Positions 1-5,045 of a stretch of DNA of 5,045 bases are shown piece after piece. Position numbers and translations under genes: made by a program. A model generated the notes under the pieces. The model was not told the DNA's origin. It did no database searches and saw only the letters and a program-made list of their open reading frames with translations. This DNA comes from Paracoccaceae bacterium (GTDB taxonomy: Bacteria; Pseudomonadota; Alphaproteobacteria; Rhodobacterales; Rhodobacteraceae). The stretch is taken from contig JALWQC010000296.1 of NCBI GenBank assembly GCA_027080755.1, positions 1-5,045 on the forward strand. Direction: 5' to 3'. Position 1 is the stretch's first letter. Each line of letters begins with the position of its first letter.

Positions 1-454
1 CCGTCTGAAGGCGCTGGACGAGAAACTGGAAGCCGGTGTTGAAGGGCTGACCAAAAAAGAATTGCTGAAAATGACCCGCGAGCAGACCAAACTGCAGCTG
101 TCGCTGGGCGGTATTCGCGAAATGGGCGGCGTGCCGGACATCATGTTCGTCATCGACACCAACAAGGAAGCGCTGGCCGTGGCCGAAGCCAAGAAGCTGG
201 GCATTCCGGTTATCGCTATTCTCGACTCCAACTCCGATCCCTCGGGCATCGATTATCCGGTTCCGGGCAACGACGACGCGGCACGCGCCATTGCGCTTTA
301 CTGTGACCTGATCGCCCGTGCGGCGCTGGACGGCATGGCCGCGCAGATGGGTTCTGCCGGGATCGACATCGGCGAGCTGGAAGAGGCCCCGGTCGAGGAA
401 GTCGTCGAAGAAGTGGTTGTGGTTGAAGAAGCCCCCGCTGAAGACGCCAAGTAA
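1..454 (+). CDS. rpsB: 30S ribosomal protein S2, C-terminal part (5' end outside window)
   Basis: S2 is a structural protein of the small ribosomal subunit, bound near the head-body junction, and is needed for S1 to bind. The first complete codon is at position 2 and the frame is open to a TAA at 452-454, giving about 150 C-terminal residues. The fragment carries typical S2 sequence: the LTKKE and LGGIREM stretch, then [33 protein letters not shown] and the [11 protein letters not shown] segment, followed by the final helix ([15 protein letters not shown]). The last 25 or so residues form a low-complexity tail rich in Glu, Val and Ala; acidic extensions of this kind are known in alphaproteobacterial S2, so it is not a sign of damage. 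tsf follows after 99 bases, the classical rpsB-tsf pairing. The start and any leader autoregulatory site lie outside the window. Confidence 0.97.
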   Translation, partial: RLKALDEKLEAGVEGLTKKELLKMTREQTKLQLSLGGIREMGGVPDIMFVIDTNKEALAVAEAKKLGIPVIAILDSNSDPSGIDYPVPGNDDAARAIALYCDLIARAALDGMAAQMGSAGIDIGELEEAPVEEVVEEVVVVEEAPAEDAK

Positions 455-462
455 AAGGCATC

Positions 463-491
463 GCCCGGCCGTGTTGAAAGACAGGCCGGGC
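463..491 (+). promoter_or_regulatory. GC-rich hairpin in the rpsB-tsf intergenic region
   Basis: A perfect 8-bp inverted repeat (GCCCGGCC at 463-470, GGCCGGGC at 484-491) is extended inward by TGT/ACA after one bulged G, leaving the 6-base loop TGAAAG. No T-run follows, so it is not a canonical intrinsic terminator. It begins 8 bases after the rpsB stop codon. It could protect the rpsB 3' end, act as a processing site, or partly attenuate transcription into tsf; the last role is an inference from the known partial attenuation between rpsB and tsf in E. coli. No convincing promoter is seen between it and tsf. Confidence 0.5.
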
Positions 492-541
492 ATCCCATAT
501 CCCTTTGCGAGCGGCCCCGCGCCGACGTCGCTGATTATACA

Positions 542-546
542 AGGAG
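542..546 (+). promoter_or_regulatory. Shine-Dalgarno site of tsf, selects the ATG at 554
   Basis: AGGAG lies 7 bases upstream of the ATG at 554. The in-frame GTG at 551 would leave only 4 bases of spacing. The EF-Ts family start (M-x-I-T-x-x-M-V-K-E-L-R) also begins at the ATG, so 554 is the better start. Confidence 0.8.
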
Positions 547-553
547 AGCCGTG

Positions 554-1429
554 ATGGGTATCACTGCAAAAATGGTTAAGGAACTGCGCGACATTACCGC
601 CGCAGGTATGATGGACGCCAAGAAGGCCCTGACCGCCACCGAAGGTGACATGGAAGCCGCGATCGACTGGCTGCGCACCAAGGGGCTGGCCAAGGCGGCC
701 AAGAAATCCGGTCGCACCGCGGCCGAAGGTCTGGTTGGCGTTGCCGTGGACGGCGGCGTTGGCGTTGCGGTCGAGGTGAACTCGGAAACCGACTTCGTGG
801 CCAAGAACGAGGAATTCCAGAAGATGGTCGCCGACATCACCAGGGTTGCCCTTGGCGTGGACGATATCGACGCGCTGAAGGCGGCCGATATGGGCGGCAA
901 GACGGTTGACGAGGTTGTGGCCGAAAAAATCGGCACCATCGGGGAAAACATGAACGTGCGCCGCATGGCCCGCGTCACCGGCGATGCGGTTGCGGCCTAT
1001 GTCCACAATGCTGCCGCCGACGGCATGGGGCAGATCGGTGTTCTGGTCGCCATCAAGGGCGACAACCTGGATGTTGCCAAGCAGATCGCCATGCACATTG
1101 CCGCGACCAACCCGGCCTCGCTGTCCGAAGAGGATCTGGATCCGGCCGTGGTTGCCCGCGAGGAAAAGGTTCTGACCGAGCAGGCACAGGAATCCGGCAA
1201 GCCCGAAAACATCATTCAGGGCATGATCAAGGGCCGCATGAAGAAATTCTATCAGGAAGTTACCCTTCTGAACCAGAAATTCGTCATGAACCCCGATATC
1301 TCGGTTGCGCAGGCGGCCAAGGATGCCGGCATCGAGGTGATCGAGTTTGTCCGCGTCCAGGTTGGCGAAGGCATCGAGAAGGTCGAAGAGGATTTCGCCG
1401 CCGAAGTTGCGAAAACCATGGGCGCCTAA
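554..1429 (+). CDS. tsf: Translation elongation factor Ts
   Basis: EF-Ts is the cytosolic nucleotide exchange factor that releases GDP from EF-Tu so that it can be recharged with GTP during elongation. The 291-residue product is of normal length. The N-terminal UBA-like domain (about residues 1-55) has the family sequence [20 protein letters not shown]. The core follows with T79-D80-F81-V82-A83-K84-N85; D80 and F81 correspond to the residues that E. coli EF-Ts inserts near the EF-Tu Mg2+ site. The C-terminal part contains the second core subdomain and coiled-coil region, with [22 protein letters not shown] and the conserved ending [12 protein letters not shown]. The start is ATG 554, supported by its Shine-Dalgarno spacing and by homology. 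Codon use is of the highly expressed type, with mainly GCC and GGC/GGT for Ala and Gly. A strong terminator follows, so rpsB-tsf probably forms one transcription unit. Confidence 0.98.
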   Translation: MGITAKMVKELRDITAAGMMDAKKALTATEGDMEAAIDWLRTKGLAKAAKKSGRTAAEGLVGVAVDGGVGVAVEVNSETDFVAKNEEFQKMVADITRVALGVDDIDALKAADMGGKTVDEVVAEKIGTIGENMNVRRMARVTGDAVAAYVHNAAADGMGQIGVLVAIKGDNLDVAKQIAMHIAATNPASLSEEDLDPAVVAREEKVLTEQAQESGKPENIIQGMIKGRMKKFYQEVTLLNQKFVMNPDISVAQAAKDAGIEVIEFVRVQVGEGIEKVEEDFAAEVAKTMGA

Positions 1430-1446
1430 AGGCCCGACAGAATTCG

Positions 1447-1483
1447 AAAGGGCGTTGCGGGGCTGACCTGCGGCGCCCTTTTT
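1447..1483 (+). terminator. Intrinsic terminator after tsf
   Basis: AAAGGGCG (1447-1454) pairs perfectly with CGCCCTTT (1474-1481). The stem continues inward through TTGCGGG against CCTGCGG, with three G-U pairs, to a loop of about 5 bases. A run of five T (1479-1483) overlaps and follows the 3' arm, giving the classical stem-plus-U-tract form. It starts 17 bases after the tsf stop codon and should end the rpsB-tsf transcript, which implies that pyrH has its own promoter or depends on read-through. Confidence 0.88.
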
Positions 1484-1507
1484 CTATATTCGGGGTGTAG
1501 AATAGCA

Positions 1508-1536
1508 TTGATATTTCCCCCCGTTTGCGACATCTT
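1508..1536 (+). promoter_or_regulatory. Candidate promoter for pyrH-frr-cdsA-dxr-rseP
   Basis: A promoter is expected between the tsf terminator and pyrH. The best pair I can draw is TTGATA (1508-1513) and CATCTT (1531-1536) with a 17-base spacer. The -35 is a good match, but the -10 matches the sigma-70 consensus at only 3 of 6 positions. The transcript would start near 1543, leaving a leader of about 26 bases. An alternative -10, TAGAAT at 1498-1503, matches 5 of 6 but has no -35, since the terminator stem occupies that place. The assignment is tentative. Confidence 0.25.
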
Positions 1537-1568
1537 GCACAAAATCAACAGACAGGAGATTCAGCGCC

Positions 1569-2306
1569 ATGCCGGATGGGGAAAACGAGACCAAGCCGCA
1601 GTATAAACGTGTGCTGTTGAAAATTTCGGGCGAGGCCCTGATGGGCGACACCCAGTTCGGCCTGCACCCCCCCACCGTTGAACGCATTGCCCGCGAAATC
1701 AAGAAGGTCCATGACACCGGCGTTGAAATCTGTCTGGTGATCGGGGGCGGCAATATTTTCCGCGGATTGCAGGGCAGCGCGCAGGGCATGGAACGCACCA
1801 CGGCCGATTACATGGGCATGCTGGCCACGGTGATGAATGCGCTGGCGATGCAGGGGGCGCTGGAATCGCTGGATATCCACACGCGCGTGATCTCGGCCAT
1901 TCCGATGGATCAGGTATGCGAGCCGTATATCCGCCGCCGCGCCGTGCGCCATCTGGAAAAGAAACGGGTGGTGGTTTTTGCCGCCGGCACCGGCAACCCC
2001 TATTTCACCACCGACACGGCGGCGACGCTGCGGGCCTCGGAAATGGGCTGCGAGGCGATCTTCAAGGGCACGCAGGTGGACGGGATCTATGACAAGGACC
2101 CCAAGAGCAACCCGGATGCGAAACGCTATGACCGTGTCAGCTATGACACCGTGCTGCAAAAGAACCTGAAGGTGATGGATGCCTCGGCGATTGCACTGGC
2201 GCGGGACAACAAATTGCCGATCATTGTGTTCTCGCTGGACGCGCCCGGCGGATTTTTGAGCATTTTGGATGGTAAAGGCCAGTTTACCGTCGTAGAACCG
2301 TCCTAA
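1569..2306 (+). CDS. pyrH: Uridylate (UMP) kinase
   Basis: PyrH phosphorylates UMP to UDP with ATP, the committed step towards UTP and CTP. It is a cytosolic hexamer of the amino acid kinase fold, usually activated by GTP and inhibited by UTP. The product has 245 residues, close to the usual 235-245. Visible motifs are LKISGEAL (17-24, phosphate binding), GGGNIFRG (59-66), the D80-containing segment followed by [25 protein letters not shown] (137-152, UMP binding) and [12 protein letters not shown] (167-178, nucleotide binding). The start is the ATG at 1569, with AGGAG at 1554-1558 giving a rather long 10-base spacing. The first 12 residues are a short polar extension before the first strand. 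It is the first gene after the tsf terminator, and frr follows 22 bases downstream, the widespread pyrH-frr pairing. Confidence 0.98.
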   Translation: MPDGENETKPQYKRVLLKISGEALMGDTQFGLHPPTVERIAREIKKVHDTGVEICLVIGGGNIFRGLQGSAQGMERTTADYMGMLATVMNALAMQGALESLDIHTRVISAIPMDQVCEPYIRRRAVRHLEKKRVVVFAAGTGNPYFTTDTAATLRASEMGCEAIFKGTQVDGIYDKDPKSNPDAKRYDRVSYDTVLQKNLKVMDASAIALARDNKLPIIVFSLDAPGGFLSILDGKGQFTVVEPS

Positions 2307-2315
2307 ACCAATAGC

Positions 2316-2320
2316 AGGAG
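2316..2320 (+). promoter_or_regulatory. Shine-Dalgarno site of frr, selects the ATG at 2329
   Basis: AGGAG ends 8 bases before the ATG at 2329. An in-frame GTG at 2320 overlaps this site by one base and so could not use it. Starting at 2329 also gives a protein of normal RRF length. Confidence 0.8.
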
Positions 2321-2328
2321 TGAACGCC

Positions 2329-2892
2329 ATGTCCGACGACATCGAAGAAATTGATCTGGACGATCTGGAAAAACGTATGAGCGGCGCGCTCAATTCGCTG
2401 AAGCACGATTTCAATTCGCTGCGCACGGGGCGGGCCTCGGCCTCTATGCTGGATGCGGTGATGGTGGATGCCTACGGGCAGATGACGCCGATCAACCAGG
2501 TGGCGACAATCAACGTGCCCGAGCCGCGCATGGTTTCCGTCAACGTCTGGGACAAAACCATGGTGCAGGCCGTGGACAAGGCGATCCGCCAGTCGGGGCT
2601 GGGCCTTAATCCGGTAATGGACGGCACGACGCTGCGCCTGCCGATCCCCGAGCTGAACGAGGAGCGCCGCAAGGAGCTGTCGAAGCTGGCCGGCCAATAT
2701 GCCGAAAACGCCCGCATCGCCGTGCGCAACGTGCGCCGCGACGGCATGGACCACCTGAAAAAGCTGAAGGATCACATGGCCGAGGACGACCAGAAGATCT
2801 GGGCCGAGGAAATCCAGGACCTGACGAACAAGGCGATTGCCAATATCGACAAGGCGCTGGAAGCCAAGCAAGAAGAAATCATGCAGGTTTAG
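2329..2892 (+). CDS. frr: Ribosome recycling factor
   Basis: RRF works with EF-G in the cytosol to split the post-termination ribosome into subunits. The 187-residue product matches the usual size of about 185. Domain I is a three-helix bundle formed by the N- and C-terminal parts; domain II is the small beta domain inserted at about residues 32-105. Family motifs are LRTGRAS (31-37), [11 protein letters not shown], the GLGLNP segment, [10 protein letters not shown] and VRNVRRD (132-138), whose arginines lie in the rRNA-contacting helix. The C-terminal helix ends [10 protein letters not shown], as expected. The first residues (about 2-14) are more acidic than in E. coli RRF, a small lineage difference. 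It follows pyrH by 22 bases and precedes cdsA by 36 bases. uppS, often found directly after frr in alphaproteobacteria, is not here. Confidence 0.98.
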   Translation: MSDDIEEIDLDDLEKRMSGALNSLKHDFNSLRTGRASASMLDAVMVDAYGQMTPINQVATINVPEPRMVSVNVWDKTMVQAVDKAIRQSGLGLNPVMDGTTLRLPIPELNEERRKELSKLAGQYAENARIAVRNVRRDGMDHLKKLKDHMAEDDQKIWAEEIQDLTNKAIANIDKALEAKQEEIMQV

Positions 2893-2928
2893 GCCGCTGT
2901 TGCGGATGTATTTCAAGAGGCTGACAAG

Positions 2929-3723
2929 ATGACTGCACCTTCGGGCAAGTTCGCCGACCTTGGCACGCGGGTGCTTTCCGCCATTGCGATGATCGTCGCC
3001 GCGACGGTTCTGTTCGAGCTGGGCGGGCTGTGGGTCGTGGCGCTGCTGATTGTCGGCGCCAGCGTCATGCTGTGGGAATACCGCAATATGCTGGGCCACG
3101 GGCTGGAAAAGGATAACCAGACACTGGCGGTGATGTGGGTGATTGCCTTGCTGGGGATTCTGGTGACCTACTGGATCAACTGGCGCTATGGCCTGATTGT
3201 GGCGGGGATCGGGACGCTCGCGCTCTATCGGGATGACAAGGTGCAATGGGCCTGGCTGGCGGCGGGGCAGTTTTATATCAACGCGGCCAGCATTGCCATG
3301 ATGGCGATTTTCCTGACACCGGCGGACGGGCTGTTTTATGTGTTCTGGGTGGTGCTGATCGTGGCGCTGTCGGACATTGGCGGCTATTTCGCCGGGCGCC
3401 TGATCGGCGGGCCGAAGATCTGGCCGGCGGTCTCGCCCAAGAAAACCTGGTCCGGCACGGCTGGCGGCTGGGTTCTGGCGATTGTTGCGGGGGCGGTTCT
3501 GGGCCTGTTCGGGCCGGTGGGCGTGCTGGAATCGGTGCTGATCTCCCTTGTGGTGGCGCTGGCCGCGCAGGGGGGGGATTTTCTGGAAAGCTGGATCAAG
3601 CGGCGCAGCCATGTGAAGGACGCCAGCGATATTATCCCCGGCCACGGCGGCCTGCTGGACCGGGTGGACGGGCTGATTGCCGCGATCATGGTGTTTTCCG
3701 TCCTGCGCACGGCGTTTTTGTAA
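2929..3723 (+). CDS. cdsA: Phosphatidate cytidylyltransferase (CDP-diacylglycerol synthase)
   Basis: CdsA converts phosphatidic acid and CTP to CDP-diacylglycerol and pyrophosphate in the inner membrane, the branch point for all phospholipid head groups. The 264-residue product is hydrophobic, with about seven or eight membrane segments between residue 14 and the C-terminus. The full family signature is present at 221-247: S221, K224-R225, K230-D231, P237, H239-G240-G241, D244-R245 and D247. Other conserved parts are S148-D149 with GGYFAGR, and SPKKTW at 169-174. The length is slightly below that of E. coli CdsA (285). The start is the ATG at 2929, preceded by a moderate AAGAGG at 2915-2920 with 8-base spacing. 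A run of eight G (3570-3577) lies inside the gene at Q-G-G-D. The gene ends with TAA directly abutting the dxr ATG. Confidence 0.97.
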   Translation: MTAPSGKFADLGTRVLSAIAMIVAATVLFELGGLWVVALLIVGASVMLWEYRNMLGHGLEKDNQTLAVMWVIALLGILVTYWINWRYGLIVAGIGTLALYRDDKVQWAWLAAGQFYINAASIAMMAIFLTPADGLFYVFWVVLIVALSDIGGYFAGRLIGGPKIWPAVSPKKTWSGTAGGWVLAIVAGAVLGLFGPVGVLESVLISLVVALAAQGGDFLESWIKRRSHVKDASDIIPGHGGLLDRVDGLIAAIMVFSVLRTAFL

Positions 3724-4884
3724 ATGCGCCGCGCGGTCAGCATATTCGGGGCGACCGGCTCTATCGGGCAGAATACAGTGGATTTGTTGCGCCGTCAGGG
3801 CGGGGCCGGGGCCTATGATGTCAAGGTGCTGAGCGGGGCGCGGAATGTTGCCCTGCTGGCCGAACAGGCGCGCGAGCTGCAGGCGGATCTGGTGGTGACG
3901 GCGGATGAGACGCGGCTGGCGGATCTGCGCGCGGCGCTACAGGGCAGTGGCATTGCGGCGGCGGCCGGAGCGCAGGCCCTGCGCGAGGCGGCGGAAATTC
4001 CGGTGGACTGGGCGATGTCGGCCATTGTCGGCGCGGCGGGGCTGGCCCCGACTCTGGCGATGGCGCGAGCGGCGAAAACGCTGGCGCTGGCCAACAAGGA
4101 ATCGCTGGTTTGCGCCGGGGAGCTGTTGCAGGCGACCTGCGCCGAAAACGGCTGCCGTCTGTTGCCGGTGGACAGCGAACACAGCGCGATTTTCCAGGCC
4201 CTGCAAGGCGGGGACGGGGCGATCTCGCGGATATTGCTGACGGCCTCGGGGGGGCCGTTTCGGGACTGGACGCGGGAACAGATGCAGGGCGCGACGCTGG
4301 CACAGGCGGTGGCGCATCCGAACTGGGACATGGGGCAGCGGATCTCTATTGATTCTGCCACCATGTTCAACAAGGCGCTGGAGGTGATCGAGGCGCGCCA
4401 GCTGTTCGGGGACACACGGATAGAGGTGATCGTGCATCCGCAATCCATCATCCATTCGATGGTGGAATTTGCCGACGGGGCGATTCTGGCGCAACTGGGG
4501 GCGCCGGACATGCGCGGGGCGATCGGATTTGCGCTCAACTGGCCCGAGCGTCAGGATTTACCGGTAGAGCGGCTGGATTTCGCCGCCCTGTCGCGGCTGG
4601 ATTTCCACGCCCCGGACGAGGGCCGGTTTCCCGCACTTCGCCTTGCAAAACAGGTGCTTGCGGCCGGCGGGCTGAGCGGCGCGGTGTTCAACGGCGCCAA
4701 AGAGGCGGCGCTGGACCGCTTTATTGCGGGGGACATCGGGTTCCTTGATATGGCGGCGCTGGTTGAAAAGACGCTCGAATCCCTCCATGTTGAGGCCAGC
4801 AGCGCCAGCAGCCTGGACGGGCTGGCGGCGGTGCTGGATATGGATGCGCGCGCGCGCGAAATCGGGATGGCGTGGAGCGCCTAG
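3724..4884 (+). CDS. dxr: 1-deoxy-D-xylulose 5-phosphate reductoisomerase
   Basis: DXR (IspC) rearranges and reduces DXP to 2-C-methyl-D-erythritol 4-phosphate with NADPH, the first committed step of the MEP isoprenoid pathway, in the cytosol; fosmidomycin targets this enzyme. The product has 386 residues, the usual size. The N-terminal NADPH-binding motif GATGSIGQNT is at 9-18 and ANKESLV at 123-129. The metal ligands are D150, E152 and E220 (E231 in E. coli). Substrate-binding residues include S175-G176-G177, H198, S211, N216 and K217; from S175 onward the numbering runs 11 below E. coli. The ATG follows the cdsA stop codon with no spacer and no Shine-Dalgarno sequence, so translation is probably coupled to cdsA. 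No other start fits, because the nucleotide-binding loop begins at residue 9. Ala, Gly and Thr codons favour GCG, GGG and ACG, unlike tsf. Confidence 0.98.
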   Translation: MRRAVSIFGATGSIGQNTVDLLRRQGGAGAYDVKVLSGARNVALLAEQARELQADLVVTADETRLADLRAALQGSGIAAAAGAQALREAAEIPVDWAMSAIVGAAGLAPTLAMARAAKTLALANKESLVCAGELLQATCAENGCRLLPVDSEHSAIFQALQGGDGAISRILLTASGGPFRDWTREQMQGATLAQAVAHPNWDMGQRISIDSATMFNKALEVIEARQLFGDTRIEVIVHPQSIIHSMVEFADGAILAQLGAPDMRGAIGFALNWPERQDLPVERLDFAALSRLDFHAPDEGRFPALRLAKQVLAAGGLSGAVFNGAKEAALDRFIAGDIGFLDMAALVEKTLESLHVEASSASSLDGLAAVLDMDARAREIGMAWSA

Positions 4885-4898
4885 CCCAGGGGGAATAC

Positions 4899-5045
4899 AT
4901 GGAGCTTCTTTCGCAGATACCCGTCTTTGGCGGGCCGATCACGATGATTCTGGCCTTTGTTGCCACGCTGGGCGTTATCGTTTTTGTGCATGAATACGGG
5001 CATTATATTGTCGGCCGCTGGTGCGGGATCGGGGCAGAGACGTTC
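4899..5045 (+). CDS. rseP: RseP-family site-2 zinc metalloprotease, N-terminal part (runs off window)
   Basis: RseP is an intramembrane zinc protease of the inner membrane that makes the second cut in anti-sigma factors such as RseA, and also clears signal-peptide remnants. Only the first 49 residues are present. They show a first transmembrane segment (about residues 14-38) containing the zinc-binding and catalytic motif H31-E32-Y33-G34-H35, followed by GRWCGIGAETF, which matches the family pattern after the active site. The start is the ATG at 4899, with AGGGGG at 4888-4893 and 5-base spacing. It lies 14 bases after the dxr stop codon, in the cluster position usual for rseP. The PDZ domain and second active-site motif would lie beyond the window, so completeness cannot be judged. 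Confidence 0.93.
   Translation, partial: MELLSQIPVFGGPITMILAFVATLGVIVFVHEYGHYIVGRWCGIGAETF

Noticed and set aside
534..540. ATTATAC as a -10 element for a tsf promoter
   Set aside because: No -35 lies at a suitable distance (the nearest, TTGCGA at 505-510, is 23 bases away), and the start site would fall on or near the Shine-Dalgarno sequence.
318..554. Small forward frame overlapping the rpsB end and running into the tsf start
   Set aside because: Its Arg/Pro/Lys-rich product looks like a frame shadow of rpsB, and it has no ribosome binding site of its own that I can see.
734..768. 11-base direct repeat (GTTGGCGTTGC) in tsf with a 24-base period
   Set aside because: It encodes two successive beta strands of similar sequence (VGVAV) in the EF-Ts core and is explained by the protein.
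1545..2426. Antisense open frame of about 293 codons opposite pyrH
   Set aside because: It lies opposite a complete, conserved pyrH, contains low-information His/Arg/Gln-rich sequence and shows no family motif.
2894..2905. Small CCGC-TGTT-GCGG hairpin after frr
   Set aside because: It has only 4 bp and no T-run, too weak to call a terminator or regulatory element.
2284..3645. Antisense open frame of about 453 codons across the pyrH end, frr and cdsA
   Set aside because: Its composition (many His, Gln, Arg, Pro) is that of a shadow frame opposite GC-rich genes. It lies entirely against conserved genes, and I see no recognisable domain.
3246..3818. Forward open frame of about 190 codons overlapping cdsA and the dxr start in another frame
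   Set aside because: It is Gly/Arg/Ala-rich shadow sequence. cdsA has the full family signature in its own frame.

Overview
The window is a housekeeping gene cluster from a GC-rich alphaproteobacterium, most likely Rhodobacterales or a close relative. This assignment rests on the gene order, the protein sequences and the strong G/C preference at third codon positions; no 16S or other phylogenetic marker was compared. All seven genes lie on the + strand: rpsB (3' part), tsf, pyrH, frr, cdsA, dxr and rseP (5' part). There are no mobile elements, CRISPR arrays, tRNA or rRNA genes, or foreign-looking islands.

Layout. Positions 1-454 hold the C-terminal half of ribosomal protein S2. A 99-base gap with a GC-rich hairpin lacking a U-tract leads to tsf (554-1429, EF-Ts). 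Directly after tsf is a strong intrinsic terminator (1447-1483), so the translation pair rpsB-tsf looks like one transcription unit. A second unit starts in the 85 bases after the terminator, where a weak promoter candidate can be drawn. It contains pyrH (1569-2306, UMP kinase), frr (2329-2892, ribosome recycling factor), cdsA (2929-3723, CDP-diacylglycerol synthase), dxr (3724-4884, DXP reductoisomerase) and the start of rseP (4899 to the window end, site-2 protease). Gaps within this unit are 22, 36, 0 and 14 bases, which fits co-transcription.

The genes serve translation (S2, EF-Ts, RRF), pyrimidine nucleotide supply (UMP kinase), phospholipid precursor synthesis (CdsA), isoprenoid precursor synthesis by the MEP pathway (DXR) and envelope-stress proteolysis (RseP). 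Catalytic or signature motifs are intact in every gene, and I see no frameshift or decay.

The points worth a second look are modest. uppS (undecaprenyl diphosphate synthase), which normally sits in this cluster, is absent: only 36 bases separate frr from cdsA. cdsA and dxr are in the same reading frame and separated by a single TAA, and dxr has no Shine-Dalgarno sequence. I found no evidence of an undescribed biological system; this is an ordinary core-genome region.
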